Assembly: GCA_963693085.1 (NCBI GenBank)
Contig: OY856413.1
Span: forward strand, 473,559,379-473,623,378
Length of the DNA stretch: 64,000 bases
Direction of reading: 5' to 3'
Source: Alisma plantago-aquatica
Taxonomy: Eukaryota; Streptophyta; Magnoliopsida; Alismatales; Alismataceae
This document shows, piece by piece, positions 51,627 to 63,424 of the stretch. A program made the translations under genes and the position numbers. How positions within the stretch are numbered: position 1 is the first letter of the stretch; each line of letters starts with the position of its first letter. The notes below the pieces were generated by a model, which saw only the letters and a program-made list of their open reading frames with translations, made no database searches and was not told where the DNA came from.

Positions 51627-53401
51627 CCAAGGTAAATGAAGATGGATACTTCCTTTGCACCTCATACTATTACCTTCACATGGTTACTTGCATATCATGG
51701 TGATTTCACATCATTCATACATATCTCATCTTGGGTCAGCACAAAACCCCCCACCTAAGAAGACATTCTCAATATGGAATGTAGAAACTTGTTGTGTCAT
51801 ATGTACAACTCTAGTAGTAATGTTCAACTTTCAATTCTAGCTATCTTCTTGAAATTATATCTATTGTATAAACACATTACTCAAAAGTTATACTCACTGG
51901 CTCTTATCAAACATAGAACATTATGTGTATCTTATCATATGTAACTTTACAAGGTTTCATCTCTATGCTCCTTTAATGGCTTTTATAATTAACAACTCAA
52001 TCAACCAGGTAGTCATACCCTAATTTTCAAGAACTATGAGGAATATGTTTTTAGAGGATTATCTAATCATCTCAATGGTGGTCTGACCATATGTTTGGTT
52101 GAAGAATCATACACTTGTCTATAACTGTTAACAAATATAACTTCCTGAATGACCTTGTTAGGGGTGGAGCAACGACATTGTCTTCATCTTATTAGGATTC
52201 ACATAACATACTTAACAGAGGTATCATAACTCCAAGAGGATACTCTACTCAGCCCCCAACTCACTCTTTCTAGAATTGTCACACATAAGTATAGTTGCTT
52301 CAACATTCTTAAGGTTTAGCAAATATGTTAACAATGTTAATGACCATCTCTTAAATACGTTGAGATTTCATCATTCAAAGCTTGCCACAACTTGTAAGAC
52401 ATGACCTAAACACTTTGGTTCTCCTATTTATAAATTCTATTGGTACATTGGTTAGTCTAAAGGACATAACCATAAACTCATCACGGTCATGTAAATTATG
52501 TCATCCACTCTAACTCTTATGCATTGATATTTGATCCTAGGTTTATCTTAAAGGAACACGGTAACACATGTCTGCTGATCAACAAACTATCTATCCTTGA
52601 TAGTGGTCTTGCCCAGCTATCATTGAACCATACACAACATTATAAAATCATTTTTGTTTTCCTTCCAAACAACATTTAGAGGGTCATCATCAACTCTCTC
52701 TCTCCCTCTCTTTAAGGGGGGGGGGAATACTTGATATGTTCATTTAGTAACCCATATTGTTGATACATCTTAGATACTAGGATTCATTACCTTGGTATCC
52801 ACCTCATGTGCTATAAGGAACTCACGTCCTTATCTCATCTACTTTTACCGACATATAAATTTCAAAACATATAAAAGGAGTCTCCCAAATTATTAGAAGG
52901 CTCAAAAGCAAACTCATCACAAACTTTATGATCTTAGAACCATAGTCCAAACAACCTTATGCTATAATAAGCTATCCACCCTCATGTTTGCAGTGAATCC
53001 ACACGTACCAAGTGGCAATGATCTACTTGAAAGTTGTGCCCTAAAAAGGAAAGACACAAAGGGAAACACACTTCCCATACCATAGCAACATTGTTCAAGG
53101 GTTACTAGCAAAAAGGTAAGCAATTATATTTTCATTATGCAGGTTACAACTTCTTGTGTATCGTTTTACCTTTTTCATTTTGGGTTCCTTACCATTAGCA
53201 TAGGAATCATCATGATTAACATATCTCCTTACTCCTTCCTTGATGACTATTTATCAAACTTGGGTATGTTATCTTATTTTATTATGTTTTTCAACCACTT
53301 ATCAATAGGTAAATCATCATATTCCACATTTTCTTCATTAAACATGGATCATCTGCCTTAATTTCTTTCAAACGCCATGCTTATTTTACATTAACACTTT
53401 C
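51591..53401 (-). mobile_element. Element B, partial internal region without coding capacity
   Basis: Follows LTR B and is partly similar to the internal region of element C (for example ATTACCTTGGTATCCA near 52785 and its counterpart TTTACCTTGGTATCCA near 59610). No gag or pol frame is visible in the 1.8 kb that remain before element C interrupts it. The continuation of B is expected beyond the right edge of the window. Confidence 0.6.
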
Positions 53402-54232
53402 TGAAGCACACCGTTCGAACAAATCATCATTAACTAAGCGGAAGCGATCATTAACAGCAGATTAACAAAAATCACTTAAAATTAAAACCTTTTGCAAAGA
53501 GATCCAATTCCAGGAAATTCTTAACAACAAGAACCAAAGTATTACATATACATTTTGGTCCACAAGTACATACCATGTACCATATCTTCTCGAGGAGTTT
53601 ATACATCAATTGCTCTGTTAAGTCTACACATGAGCAACAAAAAACCTTGAGGCATTCAAGCCAAGATCTCAGATCGATTATAAAAACACTAAGTACTGAC
53701 TCCTAGGACCTGAGAGTCCAGAGACAACACTTAGGACTCATATCTACAAGACATGACTGTCAGTATCTCCACCTGAGATGTTACTGTTGTCCCTGATGCT
53801 GCTGTCCTTTTTCCTACTATATGATTTCTACCTCTTCGTCCAAGTCCACCTAAAAATGTTGGATCCCACGGGGGTGAGACAATTGAAATTGTCCCAGTGA
53901 GAGATATAACTCTCCGCCAGAAACATTATTATTGTAGATAAACATTATAAAACTGAGCAGAGGATAAGCAGTTTAGAACATTCTCATATTTTAAAGCATT
54001 GCAACTATCTATGACAGAGCAGTAAATCATTTATTCACTTTATAAGGAATATGAAGAACATGTATATCATTTATCCATCTTACTATATCAACATCTCAAG
54101 CTTATCCTGAGATACTCATTATCATGGGATGTCATCCATGAATCATTCTCATTTCTGTCTGTTGACCTTAGCCAATATGTTAGCCAGATATTGAATTGTA
54201 CCAGTTATGTGAGTATACATCATCATATTCTG

Positions 54233-54598
54233 TCCAGGCATTGGACTATGCCAATCCTATGCAAACATTCCAGGCATTGGACTATACCAATCATGTGCAA
54301 ACATTCCAGGCATTGGACTATGCCAATCCTATGCAAACATTCCAGGCATTGGACTATACCAATCCTGTGCAATTATTCCAGGTATTGGGTTATGACCAAT
54401 CCAGTGCAATTATTCCAGGATTTGGGTTATGACCAATCCTGTGCAATTATTCCAGGTATTGGGTTATTACCAATCCTGTGCAATTATTCTAGGTATTGGG
54501 TTATCACCAATCATGTGCAATTATTCCAGGTATTGGGTTATTACCAATCCTGTGTAATTATTCCAGGTTTTGGTTTATGACTAATCCTGTGCAAACAT
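54233..54598. repeat. Tandem array of 36/37-bp units, about 10 copies, in LTR C
   Basis: The unit TCCAGGCATTGGACTATGCC continues AATCCTATGCAAACAT. The first four copies are 36 bp, later ones 37 bp with GGGTTATGACC. Because 36 is a multiple of three, the array produces periodic open frames that are not genes. The same array, with the same total length, is in the other LTR (62425-62789). Confidence 0.92.
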
Positions 54599-54864
54599 CA
54601 CTGCATACCACATCACCTTTACTAGGTATTAAACCTTGGCCAAGCAATCATACGTATTCACATCCTTTATGTAATTCAATTATTCCTCATATCTCCCTTA
54701 AGCTTATTCAAAACACTATAGCCCTTATTTGTCTATAAACATGAAGCATGTATGACCAAGATTTCATTATTATTATTGTATCCATTAGTTTTTATTATTA
54801 TTATGTTACTAAGTTTCCATTGTTTATAATCATTTCTTTCATGAGACTTTAAAACATCTTGTTA

Positions 54865-55236
54865 CCTTTCACTAGGCAACAACTACTCTCATGGCTCACA
54901 AGGCCCATTACACATCTTGTCACCTCTCACTAGGCAACAACTACTCTCATGGCTTACAAGGCCATCACACATCTTGTCACCTCTCACTAGGCAACAACTA
55001 CTCTCATGGCTCACAAGGCCATTAAACATCTTGTCACCTCTCACTAGGAAACAACTATTCTTATGGCTCACAAGGCCATTACACATCTTGTCACCTCTCA
55101 CTAGGCAACAACTACTATCATGGCTCACAAGGCCATTAAACATCTTGTCACCTCTCACTAGGCAACAACTATTCTTCTGGCTCATAAGGCCATTACACAT
55201 CTTGTCACCTCTCACTAGGCAACAACTAGTCTCATC
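54865..55236. repeat. Tandem array of about 57-bp units, 6.5 copies, in LTR C
   Basis: The unit contains CTCTCACTAGGCAACAACTA, then CTCTCATGGCTCACAAGGCC and ATTACACATCTTGTCAC. Alternating units differ (ATTACAC versus ATTAAAC; CTACTCTCATGG versus CTATTCTTATGG), suggesting a higher-order pair. Open on both strands because 57 is divisible by three. Also at 63053-63424. Confidence 0.92.
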
Positions 55237-55797
55237 ATTTATCATTAAATGATTATCAACACAAGGTATGAGTTTCTCTCTCATCCTTACCATAGTATAA
55301 ATACATCATACTTTATTAACTTGGCTTAACCCTTTCTTAAGGTATGTTAGCCTACACTTATTAAAGTGCATTAGGCTCATTACATCTCAATGTAACAATT
55401 GACATGGCACATTTCATGTGTTATTCATCCAAGTATACTGGATTTAGGGTACATCAAGGTGTATCAACTTTGAGGTACTGGATGTGATATCTATCATGTC
55501 TTGATGTATCACTTCCCTCATCACTTTTGACTTAAGTTCATCAGCTTATCTTGTATTAGGATATTTCCCATCCTAATACTTTATGCACTTGTTCATCACA
55601 TCATCATGTAATGTATTGGTCATAAGTCACTCATTTGAATTATTCAACCATTAACAATAATATGGACTCATCTCGAGTTAAAGCATTATTGATATAAGAT
55701 TATCCATTATCAACCACTTTAGGTATTTCACCTACCAATATATTATTCACTGCTCCATTATTAGGAGTAGGGTTCCTCTCTTTATCAATTAGAGATT

Positions 55798-56165
55798 TAC
55801 ATAACATCACCCTATATTAGGGTTTCACATAACATCACCCTATATTGGGGTTTCTCATAACATCACCCTATATTAGGGTTTCCCATGACATCACCCTATA
55901 TTAGGGTTTCACATAACATCATTATCTCGAATTAAGGTTCCTTATAACTTTTCCCCAATTTAGGATTTCATGTAAACTTACCCAAAATTAGGGTTTCATG
56001 AAGCATCCTCTTAAATTAGGGTTTTTCATTATATTATCTTGAATTGGGATTTCTCATATCATCACCCCAGATTAGGGTTACACCATTACTCTAGATTAGG
56101 GTTTCATCTATCATTGCCCTAAATTAGGGATTAGGGCTCATCAACCTTCTCGATTAGGGTTTCAT
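55798..56165. repeat. Degenerate array of about 28-bp units with TATTAGGGTTTC
   Basis: Four good copies of ACATAACATCACCCTATATT plus AGGGTTTC (55798-55912), then increasingly divergent copies in which AATTAGGGTTTC recurs. The core resembles the plant telomere repeat only by chance length. The other LTR enters the same array at the window end (63988-64000). Confidence 0.8.
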
Positions 56166-56516
56166 GATCTCTTTATCAAGGATCATACCCTAAATACATA
56201 TTCCATTCATGTTGAGAGTGTTGAGGTTTAATCTCTACATGATTATCATTCATGTATGAATTCCTCTCTCTCTCTCATCCTCTCTAGGATGTTGATTACT
56301 TCAAGCTAGATTAGATTAGGTCATCCTTTCATTCAAGTACACACATTTAGGGTTAGCATAGTGTGTGGAGATATTGCTTCCTTAAGTATCAAAGATTAAC
56401 CCCTCAAAGGGTACTAATCACCCTAATACCTTAAAGGTACAACCATTATAATTATCTTTGATTATACATCATTAACAATCATGGGATTTAATAGTACTTA
56501 TAGGGTTTAAGTCAAT

Positions 56517-56800
56517 TAGACCTTCAAACGATCTTGAGGTACTAGACCTTCAAACGGTCTTGAGGTATTAGACCTTCAAAAAGTCTTGATCTCAAAAGCT
56601 CTAAATGGTTTGAGACCGTTTGAATAAAATATAAATATCTCCAAACGGTTTGAAACCGCATGAGCAACTCATTATTAAAACCAATTGAACTTTAAACGGT
56701 TTGAGACCGTTTGCTCTCCAAACGGTCTGAAAACCGTTTGATCCCAAATGGTCTCAAGACCATTTGGACTCAAACAGTCTCAATACCATTTGATCCAAAC
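56517..56800. repeat. Cluster of AAACGGT / ACCGTTT motifs in both orientations
   Basis: Many short units such as CAAACGGTCTTGAGGT, AACGGTTTGAGACCGTTTG and CAAACGGTCTGAAAACCGTT. Most units are themselves small palindromes. Confidence 0.75.
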
Positions 56801-56949
56801 CACCTTGAAACTGAATGGACCAATTAGGGTTTCCTTCAATCAATCAATTGGTTTTAGGGTTTGCTCTTAATTGGATTATTGAAAGAACATCAAATTACAT
56901 CCCTTGGATCTCCAATCATCCATCACAATCCTTGACCTCCAAACGGTCC

Positions 56950-57069
56950 CTAAATTGATTGATTCAATTTCTAAGTTGAATGGCTCAAACGGTCTCAATA
57001 CCGTTTGCCCTCAAACGGTCTTGAGACCGTTTGAGCCATTCAACTTAGAAATTGACTCAATCAATTTAG
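56950..57069. repeat. 120-bp near-perfect hairpin in LTR C
   Basis: Arms of 46 bp (56950-56995 and 57024-57069) are complementary at 45 positions. The 28-bp spacer contains a second perfect hairpin (ACCGTTTG, CCCT, CAAACGGT). No part of it encodes a recognised protein. If transcribed, it would fold into a long double-stranded stem. Confidence 0.88.
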
Positions 57070-57179
57070 GGTTTCAACCATTCAATCCAATTAGGGTTAG
57101 TAATCAATAGATCACCCATCCTTGAATCCATTAAATTTAAATCAATTTGAGCCATTGGATCTCCATCATTCACATCAGC

Positions 57180-57480
57180 AATTAACCCAAATGGTTTTGA
57201 AGTTCAATTTACCCATTCATTTTTGAGATCCATTACCCATTTGGTTTTGAACTTAATTACCCATTCGATCTTGGGTCAATTACCCATTCGGTATTAAAGT
57301 AAATTACCCATTCGGTCTTGGGTTCAATTACCCATTCGGTCTTGGGTTCAATTACCCAATCGGTCTTGAATTCAATTCCCCATTCGGTTTTGAAACCGAA
57401 TCAACTCAATCGGTTTTGAAACAGAATTAGCTCAATCGGTTTTGAAACCGAATTAGTTCAATCAGCTTTGAAAACCGTTT
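57180..57480. repeat. Array of ATTACCCATTCGGTCTTGGG units
   Basis: About ten units of roughly 24 bp. First they are spaced around CCCATTCGGTCTTG, then they grade into AATCGGTTTTGAAACCGAAT units that are again palindromic. Confidence 0.78.
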
Positions 57481-58877
57481 GCCCATTCTTTTGTTGAGGT
57501 GTGTACTTAAGATGACATCATCATATTCAAGCTTCAAACCTTCGAAATAAATTGTGATTCTTATGATGATTCCAAATACTAATCAGAAGGAAATTGAGAA
57601 ATAAGAAAGGTTCAACACATGATGAATAAATTGCAAGCAATAATGACATTTAAGGGTTCAAGTTATATAACCCACCTTCAAAATTGAATCCAAGCTTCAA
57701 GCTTCACGTCCTCAATGGTGAATGAAGCTTTTTCAACTGTCCAAGGTCCGTTCTCAAGTCTTTGAGTGAAATGAATGACTAAGGTTGAAGATTGAATAAA
57801 GAAAAGAAGAAATTAAGCATTGAATTTTGATTTCCACCATGAAATCAAGGTTGAAGATGAGTATGGAGCTTACCTACAGGTTGGGGCACGTCCTCCTATT
57901 TCTCCTAAGCTCCTTTGTGTATGGCCAAAGCAAGGAAAGAAAAAGGGATCAAAAAAGCCTTTCATGTGGGTTGAAAATGGAATGTATATAAGGGAATTTC
58001 AATGAGAGAGAAAGTGATAAATAATTCCTTCAACTCCCGAAATTGGTGCTACATACTCCCCTCCATCCCTTGCATACGAATCCATCTCCCCCACCTTGTA
58101 ATTCCTCTTCATTATCCATGAATTAAAAGAAGACAAATTAAGCACCTTAATCAATATAATAATAATATCCAAATTTGAGTGGATATTACTTTTTCTTTAA
58201 CTAATGGGAGTGGGCTCTCCACTCACTTTAGATATTTCGTGGCCTTTGCAAGGCACAAGGACTTCCATACTTATACAAATCCAACCATCCCATTTTTTAT
58301 TGAAGGGCACTTCCATTAATATATTTATTTTGGCATTAATTTGAATTAGGGTTTCAATTGTGCTTAAATCTTGATTATTTTAATATCAAGATTCTCTCTC
58401 CTCCAAAAAGATTCAAATGAGACGCCCCTCTGATTTTATTATCTCTAATTGATACCAAGAAACATTAGGGACTCTCTAGAAGTGGTATTTTGCATATTGA
58501 ACCCTAGGTTTTGGGTAATTTACACATTACACCAAAACTAGGTTTTAATGTACAAACATTGCTCAACAAGCTCTTTCTTGGTGCTCAGGCTGCCACAAGC
58601 GATACCTCTACATAATTTTCATTCTTATGATGCTTCAACACTTGAGGAACATTTTACCATGTAACATTTGCAAGTTAACCCCTCAACTTGGGTAATTTGC
58701 ACTTTAGTCCAAAACGGGCAAAACATTATTTTCAACATTATTCAAAAAGGACTAAAATTGAAACATAAGTTCCTCTTGGGCCTTAATTACTTTTCAAAAG
58801 ATAAGATCAAGCATATAATTAACTTTATTAAGCAAAACCTCTAGGGTTAAAGCATAACCCAGGTCAGGGATGTTACA

Positions 58878-58915
58878 AGTTATAAACCCCTAACAAGGAT
58901 TTCGTCCCCGAAATC
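58878..58915 (-). other. 3' end of the internal region of element C (polypurine-tract region)
   Basis: On the minus strand GATTTCGGGGACGAAATCCT, then TGTTAGGGG, stands directly before TGTAACATCCC. The match to the corresponding block in element B and to Del/Tekay elements defines the border and the orientation. Confidence 0.7.
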
Positions 58916-60524
58916 TCAGGTAAATGAAGACATATATTTTTCATTCATCACATAATCAAGTCTCCACGTTACATATTAATGTCATGGAGATGTCATAGAA
59001 CTTTGATCAAAACAAAGTCCTTCCATACAGGGTTATCACAGAACTTGTCACACAGGACACATACTCTACTGTTTCTTTTCATTATTGACTGTAGAGTCAA
59101 CTCTGTGTTAGGTAACACTTTTCCTAGTCAGAGATACATTATACATACCTCATTTAATTTAGCATTTCACTTTCAAGATAAGTCCAATGTTACATTTTGT
59201 CACCCACTTGTGACTACAAGTCTTTTCATACATCTGGTGTGTCATCCAAACTATTGATACAACACTAAATTTTCTTACTTCTTGTACCAACTATCTTATT
59301 AGTTGTACATATTCTTTTCATAAGGGAAGGTTACCTATCAATTAAGAACTTATCTTAAACATATCTTAAAGAATTCTTTTTTATCTTGATAAGCTTTTCC
59401 CATAATAATTTTACAATTGTTCCTTTGACTCATACATCTTTGCTGATGTCTTGTTTATGCGGGGCATAAACCCCTAACATATGGTATTCATACTACAGTA
59501 TGTAACTGGACATATTTCAAAGTTTGCCCTTCTAGGTAACCAAACATTACTTCTTATGAGGAGTCATGTTCCCATTTTCTCATAACATTGAAAGTTCTTG
59601 GATACTTGGATTCTTTACCTTGGTATCCATTATATGTGCCAAAAACACATCACATCATCATCATGATTACTAAATTTGGGTATTCAAACCCTTAGTCCAT
59701 CTTGAACATTGTTACCTCTCATCAGGTAATTTTTACCTCTAGGTCCTCAGACCAAGGTATACATTATACTATACATCTTCTTTTGTTTATAAATTGATTT
59801 ATGAGTTAACTCAGATCCCTTCGTATATCAATTAGAATGTGGTAGAAATATCCATGCCAGATCTTCTTCCTCATGATGCTCTTTAGATTGTCTCAAAATG
59901 ACTACTTGATCAGAGTAATCAGAAAGATAGCAATCTAAGAGTGGCATACATACCTTATCTTCAATAGATGAATATCTGGACAGGGTATTCAAGAACTGAA
60001 ATTAGGTAGTATGTATTGGTTTTTATATTATGCTTCATCTCTTTAAATTTTACTACTTAGTATCTTAAATTTTCTCTAGGTGTTTCTTCTATATCTCTTC
60101 CTTTTTTTATATGAAGAGAGAAATTGCAAAATATACAAGAGAATATTGGACTAAATATAAGTTCGCATCCTTCTTTGCTCTTCCTCATGTCCTCATAAGA
60201 TTAATTAAAGGGAGCTCAACAACAACTACCTTTCTTATAATTAGTAGGCAGAGAGTAGAAAAAGAAAGATGATTCAGAATGAAAAGTTCTATCTTGACAT
60301 ATTACCTCTTACGAGTCATCTAGTATCTTATCTGACTCAATACATGGAGTCCGTTGTCATCTGCTATTGCCTTTGTCCTCTACTACCAGAGGTAGATGGA
60401 CCAAACTGTGACACTTGCCTTCGTCCTCGGCTTTCTGCTTCACTAACCAGGGGTCCTTGTGTATTTTGTAGATTATGCCTTGACTGTTGGGTCACCACAT
60501 TATTTCTTCTTGGACACTACTACC

Positions 60525-61487
60525 TAAAATTTCCTATCCGTCCACATTTATGGCAAGTTCGGCCCTCACTTGATGACCACTTCATTGGTGTACTATATTG
60601 TGGTTGAACTGGTGTTACTGAAAACTTTGGTTGTTTAGTACCACTAATCCACTGTTCGAGTGACTGTGTAGACCTTCTTTTGAGGTTTGCCTCATGTTTT
60701 TTGTCATAGACCTTTCTATCCTCCGAATTGATTCCACAAATGTGGCAAATTTCTCTCTACTTTCTAATGCAGCTGCCGAGATAGTCACCTCATCATTTAG
60801 TTCTTTCTTAAAACGTCGAATCTTCTCCTGCTCAGTAGCAGCCATTTGAGGACAAAACCATAAAAGTTCCATAAACCTAGCCTCATATTCATTTATTGAC
60901 ATGGTTCCCTACCGAACCTTCTCAAACTGTGAGATCTTTTCGTCTAAGTATGTTCTTGGAAAATACTTATTGATGAATTCCTGACAAAATTCCTCCCAAC
61001 CAACCTCTTCATCATTCCTTTTTACTTCTTCTATGGCCCACCAATGGCCACCACTACCCTTCAAAAGATATACAACATGTTTGACTTTATCAACATCTGG
61101 AATACTAAGGATCTTAAAAGCCTTTTCTAACTCAGTGAGCCATAGATCATCATCTGCTGGGTCAGTTGTCCCAGCATATTCTATAGCTCCTACATGATGT
61201 AGTCATTCAAAAGTCTTACCAGACCCATGTCCCTCATTGGGAGTTGGTGCCCTAGGTGTTGGTGCGGGCATCCGGTCTGCCATATACCTCATTGTGGTCA
61301 TGAATTCCCTAAATAGAGCATGAATATTTGGGTTTTCTATCATAGCTTCATCAAAATGGGGATTCTCAGGCACTGATTCCTCTCTTGCCTGATCCCTTGC
61401 ACCTCCTACTGGTGTAGCAACATTGCTTTCAGCAACATGATCCTCGTGTTCTCCAGACATCTTTAAGCTATCTCCCTTCTTCTGCAT
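60525..61487 (-). pseudogene. Ty3/gypsy-type gag, interrupted
   Basis: The frame starts near 61487-61457 (MSGEHEDHVAE). The gag core is clear: DDDLWLTELEKAFKIL, VVYLLKGSGGHWW, WEEFCQEFINKYFP, MSINEYEARFMELL and a Glu/Lys-rich helix. It ends near 60525-60560 with a damaged zinc knuckle (CHKCGRIGNF; the expected GH...C is lost). Defects are a TGA at 61203-61205, a TAG at 60909-60911 where the family usually has a codon like CAG, a stop at 60615-60617, and a frame change before the knuckle. The protein would have formed the particle shell. This copy cannot. Confidence 0.82.
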
Positions 61488-61576
61488 AAGCAGAAGTCAC
61501 TATAAGATATACTGGAGGACACTAGAACATACTCAACACCTTAGTCCTATGTCTCTGTAGACTCAGCGAACCTAGA

Positions 61577-61588
61577 GCTCTGATACCA
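61577..61588 (-). other. Primer-binding site of element C (initiator tRNA-Met)
   Basis: TGGTATCAGAGC on the minus strand, identical to the complement of the 3' end of initiator tRNA-Met. It stands 5 nt inside the 5' LTR border. This fixes element C as minus-oriented and the right LTR as its 5' LTR. Confidence 0.9.
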
Positions 61589-62424
61589 CTAACTGAAGCA
61601 CACCATTTGAACAAATTGTCATTAACTAAGCGAAAGCGATCATTAACAGTGGATTAACAAAAATCACTAAAAATTAAAACCTTTTGCAAAGAGATCCAAT
61701 TCTAGGAAACTCTTAACAACAAGAACCAAAGTATTACATATACATTTTGGTCCACAAGTACATACCATGTACCATATCTTCTCGAGGATTACATACATCA
61801 ATTGCTCTGTTAAGTCTACACATGAGCAACACAAAACCTCGAGGCATTCAAGCCAAGATCTCAGATCGATTATAAAAACACTAAGTACTGACTCCTAGGA
61901 CCTGAGAGTACAGAGACAACACATAGGACTCATATCTACAAGACATGACAGTCAATATCTCCACCTGAGATGTTACTACTCTCCTTGTTGTTGTTGTCCT
62001 TTTTCCTGCTGTATGATTTCTACCTCTTCGTCTGCGTCCACCTAAAAATGTTGGATCCCACGGGGGTGAGACAATTGAAATTATCCCAGCGAGAGATATA
62101 ACTCTCCGCTAGAAACATTATTATTGCATATAAACATTATAAAACTGAGCAGAGGATAAGCAGTTTAGAACATTCTCATATTTTAAAGTATTGCAACTAT
62201 CTATGACAGAGCAGTAAATCATTTATTCACTTTATAAGGAATATGAAGAACATGTATATCATTTATCCATCTTACTATATCAACATCTCAAGCTTATCCT
62301 GAGATACTCATTATCATGGGATGTCATCCATGAATCATTCTCATTTTTGTCTGTTGACCTTAGCCAATCTGTTAGCCAGATATTGAATTGTACCAGTTAT
62401 GTGAGTATATATCATCATATTTTG

Positions 62425-62789
62425 TCCAGGCATTGGACTATGCCAATCCTATGCAAACATTCCAGGCATTGGACTATTCCAATCATGTGCAAACATTCCA
62501 TGCATTGGACTATGCCAATCCTGTGCAAACATTCCAGGCAGTGGACTATACTAATCATGTGCAATTATTCCAGGTATTGGTTATGACCAATCCTATGCAA
62601 TTATTCCAGGTATTGGGTTATGACCAATCATGTGCAATTATTCCATGTATTGGGTTATTACCAATCATGTGCAATTATTCTAGGTACTGGGTTATGACCA
62701 ATCCTGTGTAATTATTCCAGGTATTGGGTTATTACCAATCCTGTGCAATTATTCCAAGTATTGGGTTATGACCAATCCTGTGCAAACAT
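62425..62789. repeat. 36/37-bp tandem array in the 5' LTR of element C
   Basis: The counterpart of 54233-54598, with about ten units and nearly the same total length. Unit-by-unit order (four 36-bp then 37-bp units) is roughly kept. Confidence 0.92.
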
Positions 62790-63052
62790 CACTGCATACC
62801 ACATCACCTTTACTAGGTATTAAACCTTGGCCAAGCCATCATACTTATTCACATCCTTTATGTAATTCAATTATTCCTTATATCTCCCTTAAGCTTATTC
62901 AAAACACTATAGCCCTTATTTGGCTATAAACATGAAGCATGTATGACCAAGATTTCATTATTATTATTGTATCCAGTAGTTATTATTATTATGTTACTAA
63001 GTTTCCATTGTTTATTATCATTTCTTTCATGAGCCTTTATAACATCTTGTTA

Positions 63053-63424
63053 CCTTTCACTAGGCAACAACTACTCTCATGGCTCACAAGGCCCATTACA
63101 CATCTTCTCACCTCTCACTAGGCAACAACTACTCTCATGGCTCACAAGGCCATTACACATCTTGTCACCTCTAACTAGGAAACAACTACTCTCATGGCTC
63201 ACAAGGCCATTAAACATCTTGTCACCTCTCACTAGGCAACAACTATTCTTATGGTTCATAAGGCCATTACACATCTTGTCACCTCTCACTAGGCAACAAC
63301 TACTCTCATGGCTCACAAGGCCATTAAACATCTTGTCACCTCTCACTAGGCAACAACTATTCTTATGGCTCACAACGCCATTACACATCTTGTCACCTCT
63401 CACTAGGCAACAACTACTCTCATC
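63053..63424. repeat. 57-bp tandem array in the 5' LTR of element C
   Basis: The counterpart of 54865-55236, with the same length of 372 bp and the same alternation of unit types. Confidence 0.92.

Larger units (their letters stand above)
53402..58877 (-). mobile_element. Gypsy-type element C, 3' LTR (5,476 bp)
   Basis: Limits TGAAGCACACC to GGGATGTTACA on the plus strand (TGTAACATCCC...GTGTGCTTCA in element orientation). The left 2.4 kb are repeated at 61594-64000, the other LTR. The right border is followed by the CGGGGACGAAATCC internal 3' block. The LTR is unusually long and carries several tandem arrays (54233-54598, 54865-55236, 55798-56165, 57180-57480) and a long hairpin (56950-57069). 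Its opening resembles that of LTR B in several short blocks (ACCTGAGAGT, GGGTGAGAC, GAGATATAAC), so the families are distant relatives. Confidence 0.85.
58878..61593 (-). mobile_element. Element C, internal region (2.7 kb, gag only)
   Basis: The whole internal part between the two LTRs of C. Its 5' half (minus strand) encodes a broken gag (60525-61487). The 3' half (58916-60500) has no recognisable protease, reverse transcriptase, RNase H or integrase and no long frame. A full gypsy element would need about 4 kb of pol here. This composition, with two very long LTRs and a short internal region, matches the non-autonomous LARD / TR-GAG class, which depends on proteins from a relative. Confidence 0.72.

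Noticed and set aside
54191..55293. Long open frames on both strands across the LTR C arrays, giving periodic peptides
   Set aside because: They follow from unit lengths divisible by three. Both strands are open, the same frames recur in the other LTR, and the peptide has no domain.
55798..56165. Possible interstitial telomere repeat (TTTAGGG-like words)
   Set aside because: The word is part of a 28-bp unit and is never tandem by itself.
60269..60607. Plus-strand open frame over the gag tail
   Set aside because: Antisense shadow of the damaged gag/zinc-knuckle region.
54233..63424. CRISPR-like appearance of regularly spaced repeats
   Set aside because: Spacers are as conserved as repeats, the DNA is a plant LTR, and no cas genes are present.
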